This document shows positions 8,934-17,373 of a stretch of 64,000 bases of DNA, one piece after another. The first letter of the stretch is position 1. Each line of letters opens with the position of its first letter. A program made the translations under genes and the position numbers. The stretch is from NCBI GenBank assembly GCA_964416425.1, contig CAYQEC010000012.1:1-64000 (forward strand), written 5' to 3'. Under the pieces are notes generated by a model. It saw only the letters and a program-made list of their open reading frames with translations. It was not told the origin of the DNA and did not search any database. This DNA is from CAYQEC01 sp964416425. Lineage in GTDB: Bacteria; Actinomycetota; Acidimicrobiia; Spongiisociales; UBA5794.

Positions 8934-9824
8934 ATGACCCCTCTCACCTCCGACCCGAGCATCTGGGCGGCGGGTGGCGTCGTTCACCGTCACCGGCCGA
9001 AGTGGGGAATCCAGTACCTGCTGGTCCACCGTCCCCGCTACGACGACTGGTCGCTCCCCAAGGGCAAGCTCGACGACGGCGAGTCGATGGCCGACGCCGC
9101 CATCCGCGAGACGCACGAGGAGACCGGGTACACCTGCGCACTCGGCCCCGAGGTGGGGACGATCGCCTACCGGACGACGGCCGCCAACCACAAGGCGGTT
9201 CGCTACTGGCTGATGGAGTCCGAGCGGGGCCGCTTCCGCCGCAACGCCGAGGTCGACGCGGTCGAGTGGGTGGGGATCGAAGCCGCCCGCCGGCTCCTCA
9301 GCTACGAGCGCGACCTGGCCGTGCTGGAGCGGGGCCACGCCCTGGCGACGAACCCGCACTCCTCCGCGCTCTACCTGCTGCGCCACGCCAACGCCGGCGT
9401 CCGGGCCAAGTGGCAGGGCCCCGACCGGAAGCGCCCCATCACCAAGATGGGGCTCGCCCAGGCTCAGGCCATCACCCAGGAGCTGACCCAGTTCCCGGTG
9501 ACCCGGGTGGTGACCGGGCCGGCGGTGCGATGCCGCCAGACGATCGAGCCGCTGGCGACCGTCATCGGCCTCCCGGTCGAGAAGGAGGAGACGTTCGGGG
9601 AGAAGGCGACCCCGAAGCGGATCATGCGCTGGCTGCAGGCACAGGACGGCCAATCGGTCGTTGCCGCGACCCACGGCGAGGTGGTCGAGAGCGTGATCCG
9701 CCCCCTCGCCGGCACCGGGGTCCGGGTGGAGGGCCGGCTCCGTTGGCCCAAGGCCTCGGTGTGGATCCTCGAGGTCATCGACGGCGCCGTCGTCTCCGCC
9801 CGCTATCTCGCCCCGCCGTCCTGA
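8934..9824 (+). CDS. Nudix hydrolase fused to a histidine phosphatase (MutT1-like)
   Basis: 296 residues with two domains. Residues about 5-130 are a Nudix domain whose box begins GKLDDGESMADAAIRE and continues with THEETGY. Residues about 145-296 are a phosphoglycerate-mutase-like phosphatase with the phospho-acceptor motif LLRHAN, a VVTGPAVRCRQT segment and the second His in ATHGEVVE. Mycobacterial MutT1 has the same layout and hydrolyses 8-oxo-dGTP, 8-oxo-GTP and diadenosine polyphosphates. That is the expected role. It begins eight bases after ppk1 and overlaps the convergent hydrolase gene by 22 bases. Confidence 0.88.
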   Translation: MTPLTSDPSIWAAGGVVHRHRPKWGIQYLLVHRPRYDDWSLPKGKLDDGESMADAAIRETHEETGYTCALGPEVGTIAYRTTAANHKAVRYWLMESERGRFRRNAEVDAVEWVGIEAARRLLSYERDLAVLERGHALATNPHSSALYLLRHANAGVRAKWQGPDRKRPITKMGLAQAQAITQELTQFPVTRVVTGPAVRCRQTIEPLATVIGLPVEKEETFGEKATPKRIMRWLQAQDGQSVVAATHGEVVESVIRPLAGTGVRVEGRLRWPKASVWILEVIDGAVVSARYLAPPS

Positions 9825-10486
9825 GGGCCGAGCCGGCTCCGCAACCACCACACCGTCACTTCGATCAGCTCCGAGACCGCCCCCGCGCCCGACGGGTCGA
9901 GGCGCCGCGGCAGCCGGAAGGAATGGTCGGCGCCCTCCACGGTGGCGACGGTGGCGTCCGGCAGTCCGGCCGCCAGCGGGCGGATGAGAGACGGAGGACC
10001 GAGCCGGTCCTTGCTCCCGGCGAAGAAGAGCTGCGGCACGGTGATGCGGCCGAGGTGGGTCGTGTCCCGCGGTTCCCCCCTCCCCAGCGGCACCAGGGGG
10101 TAGCCGTAGAAGACGAGGGCGGCCGCCGGCCGGCCTTCGTCGCCGGCGAGGTGTGACGCCACCCTGCCGCCCATCGACTTTCCGGCGAGCACGAGACGGG
10201 CGCAGGACCCACCGAGCCGGTCCGCAGCCGCCCGGTGTGCCGCCAGCAGCTTGGGGAGCCGATCCGGGGCCTTCCTCCCCGCCTCCCGGTAGGGGTAGTC
10301 GAAGGTGAGGGTGGTGAAGCCGGCGCCGGCCAGGCCGTCCTGCAGGGTCACGATGAAGGGGTGGTCCTGCCCGGCTCCCGCCCCCGGGGCCAGCAGCACC
10401 CCGACGTCACCCGACCGGCGCGGCATGGCGAGCCGGCCCGTCACCTTCTCGCCCGCCGTCCACGTGATCCGCAGCGTGCGCGCCAC
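9803..10486 (-). CDS. Small alpha/beta hydrolase (dienelactone-hydrolase-like)
   Basis: 227 residues from GTG 10486. Longer in-frame starts would run into the divergent pgl promoter. A complete alpha/beta-hydrolase core is seen: LLAPGAGAGQDHP after the first strands, the nucleophile elbow LAGKSMGGR (Ser present), an acid region around FFAGSKDRLGP and a final His in EGADHSFRLP. Proteins of this kind (KANL3/Tex30-like and dienelactone-hydrolase-like) have few known substrates. It is convergent with the Nudix gene, and their ends overlap. Confidence 0.75.
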   Translation of the reverse strand: MARTLRITWTAGEKVTGRLAMPRRSGDVGVLLAPGAGAGQDHPFIVTLQDGLAGAGFTTLTFDYPYREAGRKAPDRLPKLLAAHRAAADRLGGSCARLVLAGKSMGGRVASHLAGDEGRPAAALVFYGYPLVPLGRGEPRDTTHLGRITVPQLFFAGSKDRLGPPSLIRPLAAGLPDATVATVEGADHSFRLPRRLDPSGAGAVSELIEVTVWWLRSRLGPQDGGAR

Positions 10487-10520
10487 CGGCGGGAGCGTAC
10501 CCTCCCGGCAGCCACTCCGG

Positions 10521-10526
10521 TAGCGT
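10521..10526 (+). promoter_or_regulatory. -10 box of pgl (leaderless type)
   Basis: TAGCGT followed by six bases and the pgl ATG. No Shine-Dalgarno sequence fits in the gap. Confidence 0.45.
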
Positions 10527-10532
10527 GGACTC

Positions 10533-11246
10533 ATGCGCATCGAGGTCTCCCCCACTCCGGATGACCTGGCGACGGCCCTGGCCGATCTGGTGGAGGACCG
10601 CGCCGCCGCCTCGCCCGGGACCTTCACCCTCGGCCTGGCCGGAGGCAACACCCCGCAGGCCGGCTACGCCCGTCTTGCCGACCGCCCGATCGAGTGGGAG
10701 CGGGTGGTGCTGTGGCTGGGAGACGAGCGCTGGGTCCCGGAGACCCACCCCGACTCCAACACCGCCATGGTGCGCCGCATCCTGGCCGGCGCCGTCCCGG
10801 CCCGGTTCCTCGCCCCCCACTACACCCCGGGCGATCCGGAGCGTGCCGCTGCCGAGTACGAAGATCGCCTCCTCGGTCTCTTCGCCGGCTCCGACGGAGC
10901 GCCCGCCCCCGACGTGGTGTTGCTCGGCCTGGGCGACGACGGCCACACCGCCTCGCTGTTCCCCGGCACCGCCGCCCTCGAGGAGCGGTCGCGCCGCTAC
11001 GTCGCCAACTGGGTTCCCGCCAAGGACACCTGGCGGCTCACCGCCACCATGCCGTTGCTATGGGCGGCGACGGAGCTGGTCTTCGTCGTCGCCGGTGTCG
11101 CCAAGGCCGCCACGATCGCCGCCGTGGTCGAGGACGAGGCGCCGCTCCCCTCCCGGGCGGTGGCCGCGGGGGCCGGCGCCGTCACCTGGCTGCTCGACGA
11201 GGCGGCCGCCTCCCGGCTCAGGAAGGCTCCTCGCTCGTCGTCGTAG
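10533..11246 (+). CDS. pgl: 6-phosphogluconolactonase
   Basis: 237 residues of the DevB/NagB-like 6-phosphogluconolactonase family, second step of the oxidative pentose phosphate pathway. Typical motifs: FTLGLAGGNTPQAGY near the N-terminus, VVLWLGDERWVPETHPDSN in the middle, and LLGLGDDGHTASLFPG with the conserved Asp and His of the active site. It is not next to zwf or gnd here. Its 3' end overlaps the convergent lipoprotein gene by 29 bases. Confidence 0.9.
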   Translation: MRIEVSPTPDDLATALADLVEDRAAASPGTFTLGLAGGNTPQAGYARLADRPIEWERVVLWLGDERWVPETHPDSNTAMVRRILAGAVPARFLAPHYTPGDPERAAAEYEDRLLGLFAGSDGAPAPDVVLLGLGDDGHTASLFPGTAALEERSRRYVANWVPAKDTWRLTATMPLLWAATELVFVVAGVAKAATIAAVVEDEAPLPSRAVAAGAGAVTWLLDEAAASRLRKAPRSSS

Positions 11247-11658
11247 TCGTGGGTGGGGGCGGCAGCGTCCCCACCACGCCGCGGCGGACCGTGTCCAGGT
11301 AGACCTGCACGGTCGGGTCGTCGGATGCGAGGTCGGCGGTGCGGACGACGATCTCGGCGTTCAGCTCGACCGGATCGCATTCGAGACGGGCCGCGCCGAG
11401 GTCGAGCTGGCGTCCCCGTTCCGCCAGTTCGGCGAGATCGGCCGGCAGGTCGTCGTCGCCGGTGACGACGGCGAGCGGGACGTCGACGAGGGCGGCGGCG
11501 TAATCCTCGACGAGCTGCACCCCGACCCGCACCAGGCTCCCGCAGCTCTCTGCCTCGGCCGCTTCCGGCACCGGCCGGTCGCAGGCGGTGACCGCGAGCA
11601 CCACCACCACCAGGGACACGAAGAAGCGGCGGGGAGGGGTCAGTTCCCGAGATACCAT
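11218..11658 (-). CDS. Predicted lipoprotein, unknown function
   Basis: 146 residues. The start at ATG 11658 gives MVSREL, a hydrophobic stretch and a lipobox ending VTAC (Cys about 26), so a lipid-anchored exported protein is likely. The mature part is acidic and ends in a Thr/Pro-rich tail. No known domain was recognised. It follows a second small lipoprotein gene, overlapping it by 19 bases, and probably shares its transcript. Confidence 0.6.
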   Translation of the reverse strand: MVSRELTPPRRFFVSLVVVVLAVTACDRPVPEAAEAESCGSLVRVGVQLVEDYAAALVDVPLAVVTGDDDLPADLAELAERGRQLDLGAARLECDPVELNAEIVVRTADLASDDPTVQVYLDTVRRGVVGTLPPPPTTTTTSEEPS

Positions 11659-12014
11659 CCGAGCGTCTCCGGAGTGAGAGAGATGAAGTACCGGCCCGCC
11701 TCGGTCTGGGCGGCGAGGCGATCCAGCCTGGCGTCGATCAGCTCGCTCATCGTCTCGAAGGAACAACTCGCCTCGGCGGCGCGCACCCCGAACCCCTTCA
11801 GCTCCTCCTCGAATGCCGTCGCCCAGCCGGGCATGTCGATTCCTCCCTGGAGGGTCGCGATCTCGTCCTCGGTGAGGTCGTCGACCCGGTCGACGTAGCG
11901 TTGGGTGGTCTCGATGAAGCGATCGGCGATGCCGTCGCAGGTGTCGGCGTCGCCGCCACCGCAGCCGGCGGTGATGACGGCTGCCGCCACCACCAGAAGG
12001 ATCGCTCTCCTCAT
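11640..12014 (-). CDS. Predicted lipoprotein of a small local family
   Basis: 124 residues starting at ATG 12014 with a signal peptide and lipobox ITAGC. The mature protein has two further cysteines, in ADTCDGIAD and EASCSFETM, which probably pair, and is mostly helical. The same CxGIAD and CSxETM pattern occurs in the broken gene just upstream (12152-12505), so the two are tandem duplicates. Function unknown. Confidence 0.65.
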   Translation of the reverse strand: MRRAILLVVAAAVITAGCGGGDADTCDGIADRFIETTQRYVDRVDDLTEDEIATLQGGIDMPGWATAFEEELKGFGVRAAEASCSFETMSELIDARLDRLAAQTEAGRYFISLTPETLGWYLGN

Positions 12015-12151
12015 GTCGGCATCGCCTCCCAGCGGTCGCCGTCTCCTGGTCTCACGCGCGCCGTGCCGCGGCCGGGGGCGCAGGGAGACGCCCCTCACCG
12101 GGGACGATACTCCCGGGTGGTGGATGCGCCGTGGAGCGTATGGGAAGCGAA

Positions 12152-12505
12152 CTACTGCGAGAAGCCCTCCGACTTCACCAGCTCGAGCATCATCTGGCCG
12201 AGCTCCGAGTCGGACGAGAGTCGATCCACCCGCGCTTCGACGAGGCTGTTCATCGTTTCGGTCGAGCAGCCCGCCTCTTCGGCCTTCAGCTGGAGCGTGA
12301 GCATCTCCGTCTCCACCTCACTCATGAACACCGGGCTCTTCGGTGGCCAGCATCTCCTCGGGGGTCATGGCGTCGAGCTCGTCCAACCACGCTGCACGAC
12401 GTCGATGCTCTGATCGGCGAGGCCCTCGCAGGAGTCGGCGTCGGAGCCGCCGCAGGAGCCGACGATCAGCCCCAGCACCGCCAACACCGTGACCATCTTC
12501 CTCAT
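12152..12505 (-). pseudogene. Frameshifted lipoprotein, paralogue of the downstream gene
   Basis: From ATG 12505 a signal peptide with lipobox VGSC and then SDADSCEGLADQS is read. The frame then meets TGA after 43 codons. The missing middle (WLDELDAMTPEEMLATEE) is in a neighbouring frame. From about 12330 the original frame resumes (EVETEMLTLQLKAEEAG, CSTETMNSLVEARVDRL) to the TAG at 12152. Two compensating indels therefore interrupt an otherwise 118-codon gene closely resembling the 124-residue lipoprotein beside it. It is either a recent pseudogene or two sequencing errors. Confidence 0.75.
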
Positions 12506-12563
12506 GATGTCCTCTCGAATCGGAGCGAGGGCACCATAGCCGGGGGCCTCCGTGATCGGAGGT

Positions 12564-12851
12564 CTAGGAAACGGGGCGATCTTCCCCGTCGACGACGACC
12601 TCGTCGACGATGCCGACGATCACTGGTCGGATCGGACCGGTGTCCACCCCGAAGATCTGTCGGGCCGAGTTGCCCTCGTCGATGATCAGCACGGTCTCCC
12701 CCGCCCCGGCGCCGACCACGTCGACCGCGATCAGGTAGTCGTGCGGGTCGCCGGCGGCGTCGAGCAGGTCGCAGACCAGGAGGCGCTGCCCGTCGAAGAA
12801 CGGGTGGCTGATGGTGGACACCACCGTACCGGTCACCCGGCCTATCTTCAC
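12564..12851 (-). CDS. BMC-P pentamer shell protein (EutN/CcmL family), first of three
   Basis: 95 residues. Five copies of such proteins close each vertex of an icosahedral microcompartment shell. Recognised by the N-terminal MKIGRVTGTVVST, a central VDVVGAGAGETVLIIDEGNS with the family's GAG turn and GxSAR-like NSARQ, and the C-terminal IVGIVDEVVV. It starts at GTG 12851, overlapping the stop of the preceding pentamer gene by four bases, and is the last gene of the operon. Confidence 0.93.
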   Translation of the reverse strand: MKIGRVTGTVVSTISHPFFDGQRLLVCDLLDAAGDPHDYLIAVDVVGAGAGETVLIIDEGNSARQIFGVDTGPIRPVIVGIVDEVVVDGEDRPVS

Positions 12852-13123
12852 GGTTCCCTCACCGCGAGCTGGTCGACGATGCCGACGATGGCATGGTCGA
12901 CCGGGACGAACCGCACCGGCAAGGCCTCGGCGGCCTCCCGCGATCCGACCCAGTACACCAGCTCCCCCGGCCCCGCCATGTGCACCGCGTCGGCGGCGAC
13001 GAACGGCGCACCGGTCTCGTTCTCGTGCTTGTCGAGCGGCTGGACCACGAGGAAGCGGACCCCGGCGAGGCCGTCCGCCTTGATCGTCGCCACCACGGTC
13101 CCGGTCACGCGTCCCAGCTGCAC
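12848..13123 (-). CDS. BMC-P pentamer shell protein (EutN/CcmL family), second
   Basis: 91 residues from GTG 13123, which restores the family's N-terminus LGRVTGTVVAT. The open frame upstream has no such similarity. It keeps the AIVGIVDQL ending, but the central loop is diverged: GPGELVYWVGSREA instead of the GAGxGE...GSSAR pattern. It may therefore occupy particular vertices. It begins two bases after the BMC-T gene ends, so translation is probably coupled. Confidence 0.9.
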   Translation of the reverse strand: MQLGRVTGTVVATIKADGLAGVRFLVVQPLDKHENETGAPFVAADAVHMAGPGELVYWVGSREAAEALPVRFVPVDHAIVGIVDQLAVREP

Positions 13124-13125
13124 CC

Positions 13126-13767
13126 TCAGGCCTCCCGCTCCACCGGCCGCAGCGCCACCCGGCGCCGGAACCGGAGATCCGAGCCGAGGTTGGCTCCCAT
13201 CTCGTCGTGGAGTTGGGCGACGATGCGGGCCTCGACGAGCTGGCCGGCCTCTTCGCTCCAACCCTGGGCCGCCTCCACCGCGGCTTCGACGTCGGCGATG
13301 TGGCCGCTGAACAGTACGTAGCCCTTGCCGCCGAGCCCGTCGGCGAGACGCACCGCGGCCACCTCCACCTGCGCCGCCTTCACTCCGGCGTCGGCCGCCT
13401 GCACCACGGTGGCGACCGTGGCGGTTTCGACGATCCCGAGGGCTTCCCCGCCGAGCGTGGCGACGCTGCCGCCCCCGGTGATGGCGGCGGTCACCGCGGG
13501 GTGGATGTCGGGGAGGAAGAGGCGGTCGAGGATCCACTCCGCGCCCACCTCACCCCCCACGGTGAGGGCGACCTCGACCGGAGCGGTGTCCCCGCTGACG
13601 AGCACCAGGTACTTGCCGGGGTGGACCGTCCCGGCGTAGATCGAGCCGAGCGGCGCCGCCTTCACCATGGCGTCCCCGGCAACGATGCCGACCGCGATCG
13701 AGCTGAACTCGAGCATGCCGACGGCCGGGTCGAGGTGAGCCGCGGGGGGCGGGGAGGTGTCAGACAA
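13126..13767 (-). CDS. BMC-T trimer shell protein (tandem BMC domains, PduT-like order)
   Basis: 213 residues with two BMC domains in unpermuted order. The first begins AVGMLEFSSIAVGIVAGD near residue 14, the second ALGIVETATVATVVQAAD near residue 107. Three such chains form a pseudohexameric shell tile. No Cys is seen at the pore, so an Fe-S cluster of the PduT kind is not expected. The start is probably TTG 13767, overlapping the aldehyde dehydrogenase stop by eight bases. The next in-frame ATG would remove the first strand. Confidence 0.88.
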   Translation of the reverse strand: MSDTSPPPAAHLDPAVGMLEFSSIAVGIVAGDAMVKAAPLGSIYAGTVHPGKYLVLVSGDTAPVEVALTVGGEVGAEWILDRLFLPDIHPAVTAAITGGGSVATLGGEALGIVETATVATVVQAADAGVKAAQVEVAAVRLADGLGGKGYVLFSGHIADVEAAVEAAQGWSEEAGQLVEARIVAQLHDEMGANLGSDLRFRRRVALRPVEREA

Positions 13768-15214
13768 TGCGCAACGCTCCCACCACGGTCACCCGGCGGA
13801 CCCGGGAGAAGGTGCGGGGCCGCACCAGGCCCTCCCCGGTGGGCGAGGCGATCGAGAACGAGGTGAAGCCCTCGCCCCCGGCGCCGAGCCCGGCGAAGTT
13901 GGGGCCGTTGGCGACGAAGATGCTGCAGTTGGTGGCCCGGGCCATGCGGGTGATCGTCGCCACGTTGGTGGAGTGGATCGAGGCGGTGTGGCGGAACCCG
14001 TGCTCGGAGCGCACCGCCAGGTCGATGGCGTCGTCGACGTCCTTGACCCGCACCACCGGCATCACCGGCATCATCTGCTCGGTCCACACCAGGCTGTGCT
14101 CCCACGGCACCTCGGCGACCAGCAGTCTCACGGGGGCGTCGGTCGTCACCCCGATCTCGGAGAGGATCACCGAGGCGTCCTTGCCGATGAACTTCGGGTT
14201 CACCACCCCCGGCTTGGAGGGCGGCCCCAGCTCGGTGAAGATGACCCGCTCCAGCCGCTTCAGCTCGTGCTCCTTGAGCCGGTGGGCGCCGGCGGCAGTC
14301 ATCGCCTGCACCAGGCGGTCGGCCACGGTGTCGACGACGATGGTGGTCTTCTCGTCGATGCAGACCACGTTGTTGTCGAAGGAGGCGCCCCGCACGATGT
14401 CGCGCCCCGCCTGGTCGAGGTCGGCGGTCTGGTCGACGACCGCAGGCGGGTTGCCGGGGCCGGCGGTGATCGCCTTCTTGTTGGTCCGCAGCGCCTCCTT
14501 GACGACCCCGGGACCGCCGGTGACGAGCAGCACCCGCACGTCGGGGTGGTGCATCAACTCCTTGGCGCTGTCGAGGGTGGGGTTGGGGAGGGCGGTGACG
14601 AGGTCGGGTGGCCCCCCCGCCGCGACGATGGCGCGGTTGAGGAGCTGGATGTTCTCAACCGAGACCCGCTTGGCGTTGGGGTGGACGTTGAAGGTGGCGG
14701 CGTTGCCCGCCGAGACGATGGCGATGGCGTTGTTGATGATGGTCGACGTCGGGTTGGTGGTGGGGGTGATGGCGGCGACCACCCCGTAGGGGGCCCACTC
14801 GGTGACCATCATGCCCTGGTCTCCGGTGACCACCACCGGCTCGAGGTCCTCCGGCCCCGGGGTCTTGGTGGTGACGAGGCGGTTCTTAACGATCTTGTCC
14901 TCGGCCCGGCCGATCCCCGTCTCCTCCCGAGCCAGGTAGGCGAGCCGGTCGCCCTCCCGCAGCATGGCGCTGCGCATGGCGTCGACGATGGCGTGGCGGC
15001 GCTCCAGGCCCATCTCGCGGTACGCCACGAACGCGCCGCGAGCGGCCGTCACCGCCTGCTCGATGCCGGGGTGGATCCCGTCCCCGAGCTGCGACTCGAA
15101 TCCGGTGAGTTCGCCGGCGGCGCGTAGCGACGGACCATGGTGGTCGTGCTCGGCGGCGGCGACCCGGCCCTTGACCCGCTCGATGATCGCCTGGATCTCG
15201 CGCTCGGTCAGCAT
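13760..15214 (-). CDS. CoA-acylating aldehyde dehydrogenase of the microcompartment (PduP/EutE type)
   Basis: 484 residues. It oxidises an aldehyde with NAD+ and CoA to acyl-CoA. The substrate inferred here is acetaldehyde, made by the DeoC of the same operon. Catalytic Cys285 lies in NNVVCIDEK, and the nucleotide-binding domain shows ITPTTNPTSTIINN. Residues 1-22 (MLTEREIQAIIERVKGRV) form a short amphipathic helix joined by a loose linker, as in encapsulation peptides of BMC cargo. It lies between a pentamer gene and a BMC-T gene. Confidence 0.93.
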   Translation of the reverse strand: MLTEREIQAIIERVKGRVAAAEHDHHGPSLRAAGELTGFESQLGDGIHPGIEQAVTAARGAFVAYREMGLERRHAIVDAMRSAMLREGDRLAYLAREETGIGRAEDKIVKNRLVTTKTPGPEDLEPVVVTGDQGMMVTEWAPYGVVAAITPTTNPTSTIINNAIAIVSAGNAATFNVHPNAKRVSVENIQLLNRAIVAAGGPPDLVTALPNPTLDSAKELMHHPDVRVLLVTGGPGVVKEALRTNKKAITAGPGNPPAVVDQTADLDQAGRDIVRGASFDNNVVCIDEKTTIVVDTVADRLVQAMTAAGAHRLKEHELKRLERVIFTELGPPSKPGVVNPKFIGKDASVILSEIGVTTDAPVRLLVAEVPWEHSLVWTEQMMPVMPVVRVKDVDDAIDLAVRSEHGFRHTASIHSTNVATITRMARATNCSIFVANGPNFAGLGAGGEGFTSFSIASPTGEGLVRPRTFSRVRRVTVVGALRIV

Positions 15215-15248
15215 GCCGTACCGTCACCTCCCCGGCGGCGCCGTCGCC

Positions 15249-15536
15249 TCATTTGCGGTACTTCACGTCGCCGTCGACCTCCCAGGTGTCGACGATGGCC
15301 ATGATCACCGCGTCGCAGGGGCGGTCCTTGGTCAGCTCGGTCTGCCGGGCGGAGCTGCCCTGGGCGTACATGACCACCTCGCCGACCCCGGCGCCGACCG
15401 CATCCACCGCCACCACGTAACCGGCGGCGTCCTCGTTGTCGGTCCCGATCTGGCGTACCACGAGGAACTTCATCCCCTCCAAGAGGGGTTCCTTGCGGCT
15501 GGCCACCAACGTGCCTGCCACCCGTCCCAGGTACAT
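15249..15536 (-). CDS. BMC-P pentamer shell protein (EutN/CcmL family), third
   Basis: 95 residues, with MYLGRVAGTLVAS at the start, VDAVGAGVGEVVMYAQGSSARQ in the middle and MAIVDTWEVDG at the end. This is the most canonical of the three pentamers. Paralogous sets of three BMC-P genes are also known in the Haliangium ochraceum shell. It lies 50 bases after the BMC-H gene and 34 before the aldehyde dehydrogenase gene. Confidence 0.94.
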   Translation of the reverse strand: MYLGRVAGTLVASRKEPLLEGMKFLVVRQIGTDNEDAAGYVVAVDAVGAGVGEVVMYAQGSSARQTELTKDRPCDAVIMAIVDTWEVDGDVKYRK

Positions 15537-15586
15537 GGCTCACCTCCCGGCCGGAGCGGCCGTCCGCTCCCGGCCTCGTCGTGCTC

Positions 15587-15889
15587 CTACCCCATCTCCT
15601 GTTGGGCCTCTTCGACGCGGCCAAGGGGCAGCACCAGATCGATGTTGAGGTGGGGCCGGGCGATGACGTGGGTTGCGATGACCTCGCCGACCTTCTCGGC
15701 GCCGCGCACACCGGCGTCGATGGCGGCCTTCACCGCGGCGACGTCACCCCGCACGATGGCGGTCACGTAGCCGCCTCCGGTCTTCTCGTACCCGACCAGC
15801 TCGACCTTGGCGGCCTTCACCATGGCATCCGACGCTTCCACCATGGCGGCGAAGCCTCGTGCCTCGATCATTCCCAGAGCTTCAGACAT
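15587..15889 (-). CDS. BMC-H hexamer shell protein
   Basis: 100 residues forming one BMC domain, the main facet tile. It begins ALGMIEARGFAAMVEASDAM. The pore loop is KTGGGYVT (residues 36-43), and a short C-terminal extension follows the RPHLNIDLVLP strand. The start at ATG 15889 is preceded by a strong GGAAGGAGGAG Shine-Dalgarno sequence, in line with the large amount of BMC-H a shell needs. It is the only BMC-H gene of the locus. Confidence 0.95.
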   Translation of the reverse strand: MSEALGMIEARGFAAMVEASDAMVKAAKVELVGYEKTGGGYVTAIVRGDVAAVKAAIDAGVRGAEKVGEVIATHVIARPHLNIDLVLPLGRVEEAQQEMG

Positions 15890-15911
15890 GAAGCTCCTCC
15901 TTCCAGTTCGT

Positions 15912-16547
15912 CTACTTGTTCGTGGCCTGACGTCCGTCGATGCCTTCGAGGGCGGCGACCGCCGCCCGCCAGCCGACGTCGATGTCCCGCTCCTCACCTC
16001 CGAGGTAGACCCGGCCCATGGAGCCGTAGGACCTCACCTCCAGGACGTTGATCTCGGCCGCCTTCTCCGCTTCGTTGGCGGCGAGGGAAGCGTAGGCGGC
16101 GGGCTCGCATTCGAGCACGTACAGGGTCTGGCCGGGGATGATCATCTGCCCGTGGCGGGTCCGGTTGATGAGCTGGGCGTGATGGTCGTCGAGGCGGCGG
16201 ATGATCTGGCTGGAGAGGATGCGCGGCTTCATCCGGTCGGCCTCGGTGAGCCCGATGGCGTCGAGGATGGCGGCACCGGCGGCCCGGGTCTCCGCCTGGT
16301 CCGGGGAGTGCACCTCGAGCACGCCGAAGTAGCGCTCGATGATCTGCATGCCCGGCTTGACCTTGGTGGCCTTGAGGGCGATGTCGGTGAGGCGGTTGAT
16401 CTCGATGCCGGGCGCCACCTCGACCCAGAGGGAGGCGTCGTTGGCGAGTGGGAGGAACCCTTGCGCCACGGTGCCGAGGAAGGCGGCGTACTGCGGCTGG
16501 AGGCTGTCCAGGAAGGCGTAGGACCGGACCTCAATATCGCTCTTCAT
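15912..16547 (-). CDS. BMC-T trimer shell protein (permuted, double-stacking type)
   Basis: 211 residues resembling CsoS1D and the stacking BMC-T proteins of Haliangium ochraceum. Visible segments are RSYAFLDSLQPQYAAFLGT, EVAPGIEINRLTDIALKAT, QIINR-like QLINRTRHGQMIIPGQ and LAANEAEKAAEI. Such trimers stack face to face and carry large gated pores thought to pass bulky metabolites or cofactors. That fits sugar phosphates and nucleotides here, by inference. The gene overlaps the 3' end of deoC by 17 bases, so translation is coupled. Confidence 0.9.
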   Translation of the reverse strand: MKSDIEVRSYAFLDSLQPQYAAFLGTVAQGFLPLANDASLWVEVAPGIEINRLTDIALKATKVKPGMQIIERYFGVLEVHSPDQAETRAAGAAILDAIGLTEADRMKPRILSSQIIRRLDDHHAQLINRTRHGQMIIPGQTLYVLECEPAAYASLAANEAEKAAEINVLEVRSYGSMGRVYLGGEERDIDVGWRAAVAALEGIDGRQATNK

Positions 16548-17373
16548 TGGCGTCTCCTTGCTCTCCCGCCACGATCTGCACGCCGGCGGAGGCGCCGATC
16601 CTGGTGGCGCCGGCGGCCAGCATGTCCTCCACGTCCTCGAGGGTACGCACCCCGCCTGCGGCCTTGATACCCATGTCGGGGCCGACGGTCTCCCGCATCA
16701 ACGCCACGTCGTAGACGGTGGCGCCGCCGGGACCGAAGCCGGTCGAGGTCTTGACGAAGTCGGCCTTGGCCGCCTTGGCGAGCGACGAGGCGACGACCTT
16801 CTCCTCGTCGCTAAGCAGGGCGGTCTCCAGGATCACCTTGCACAGCGCCCCCACCTCGTGGGCGGCGTCGACCACCTTGGAGATGTCCTCCCGCACCAGG
16901 GCGACGTCGCCGGACTTGAGGGCGCCGATGTTGATCACCATGTCGACCTCGCGGGCCCCGTCGCGCAGGGCGCGGCGGGCCTCCGTCGCCTTGATCTCGG
17001 GTGGGGTGGCTCCGAGGGGGAACCCGATCACCGAGCAGGCCACCACCCCGGAGTCCTGGAGCTGGGTGGCGGCCCGCTTCACCCAGGTCGGGTTGACGCA
17101 CACCGAGGCGAAGCGGTACTCGCGGGCCTCGGCGCAGAGCCGGTCGATGTCGGAGGCGGTGGCCTCGGGTTTGAGCAGGGTGTGGTCGATGTACTTGGCG
17201 AGGTCGAGCGGCACGTCGGCGGCGTCGCCGTGGAAGCTGACCCGGTCGGCGCCGTTGGCGACCACCTGCCGCACCTTCTCGGGGGTGTCGCAGAGGTCGT
17301 AGCCGGCGGCGAGCGCCTCCAGCACCTGGCGGGTGACCGCCTCGACGAGCTCTGTGCGATCCATCGTGCTCAT
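16531..17373 (-). CDS. deoC: Deoxyribose-phosphate aldolase with encapsulation-type N-terminus
   Basis: 280 residues. A class I aldolase that splits 2-deoxyribose 5-phosphate into acetaldehyde and glyceraldehyde 3-phosphate. The Schiff-base Lys208 lies in DFVKTSTGFGPGG. Lys179 (CKVILET) and Asp144 (EVDMVINIG) complete the known catalytic set, and YIDHTLLKPEAT marks the domain start near residue 61. The 55 residues before it begin with a helix MDRTELVEAVTRQVLEAL typical of cargo-targeting peptides. It begins at ATG 17373, overlapping the RpiB-like gene's stop by four bases. Confidence 0.94.
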   Translation of the reverse strand: MSTMDRTELVEAVTRQVLEALAAGYDLCDTPEKVRQVVANGADRVSFHGDAADVPLDLAKYIDHTLLKPEATASDIDRLCAEAREYRFASVCVNPTWVKRAATQLQDSGVVACSVIGFPLGATPPEIKATEARRALRDGAREVDMVINIGALKSGDVALVREDISKVVDAAHEVGALCKVILETALLSDEEKVVASSLAKAAKADFVKTSTGFGPGGATVYDVALMRETVGPDMGIKAAGGVRTLEDVEDMLAAGATRIGASAGVQIVAGEQGDANEERY

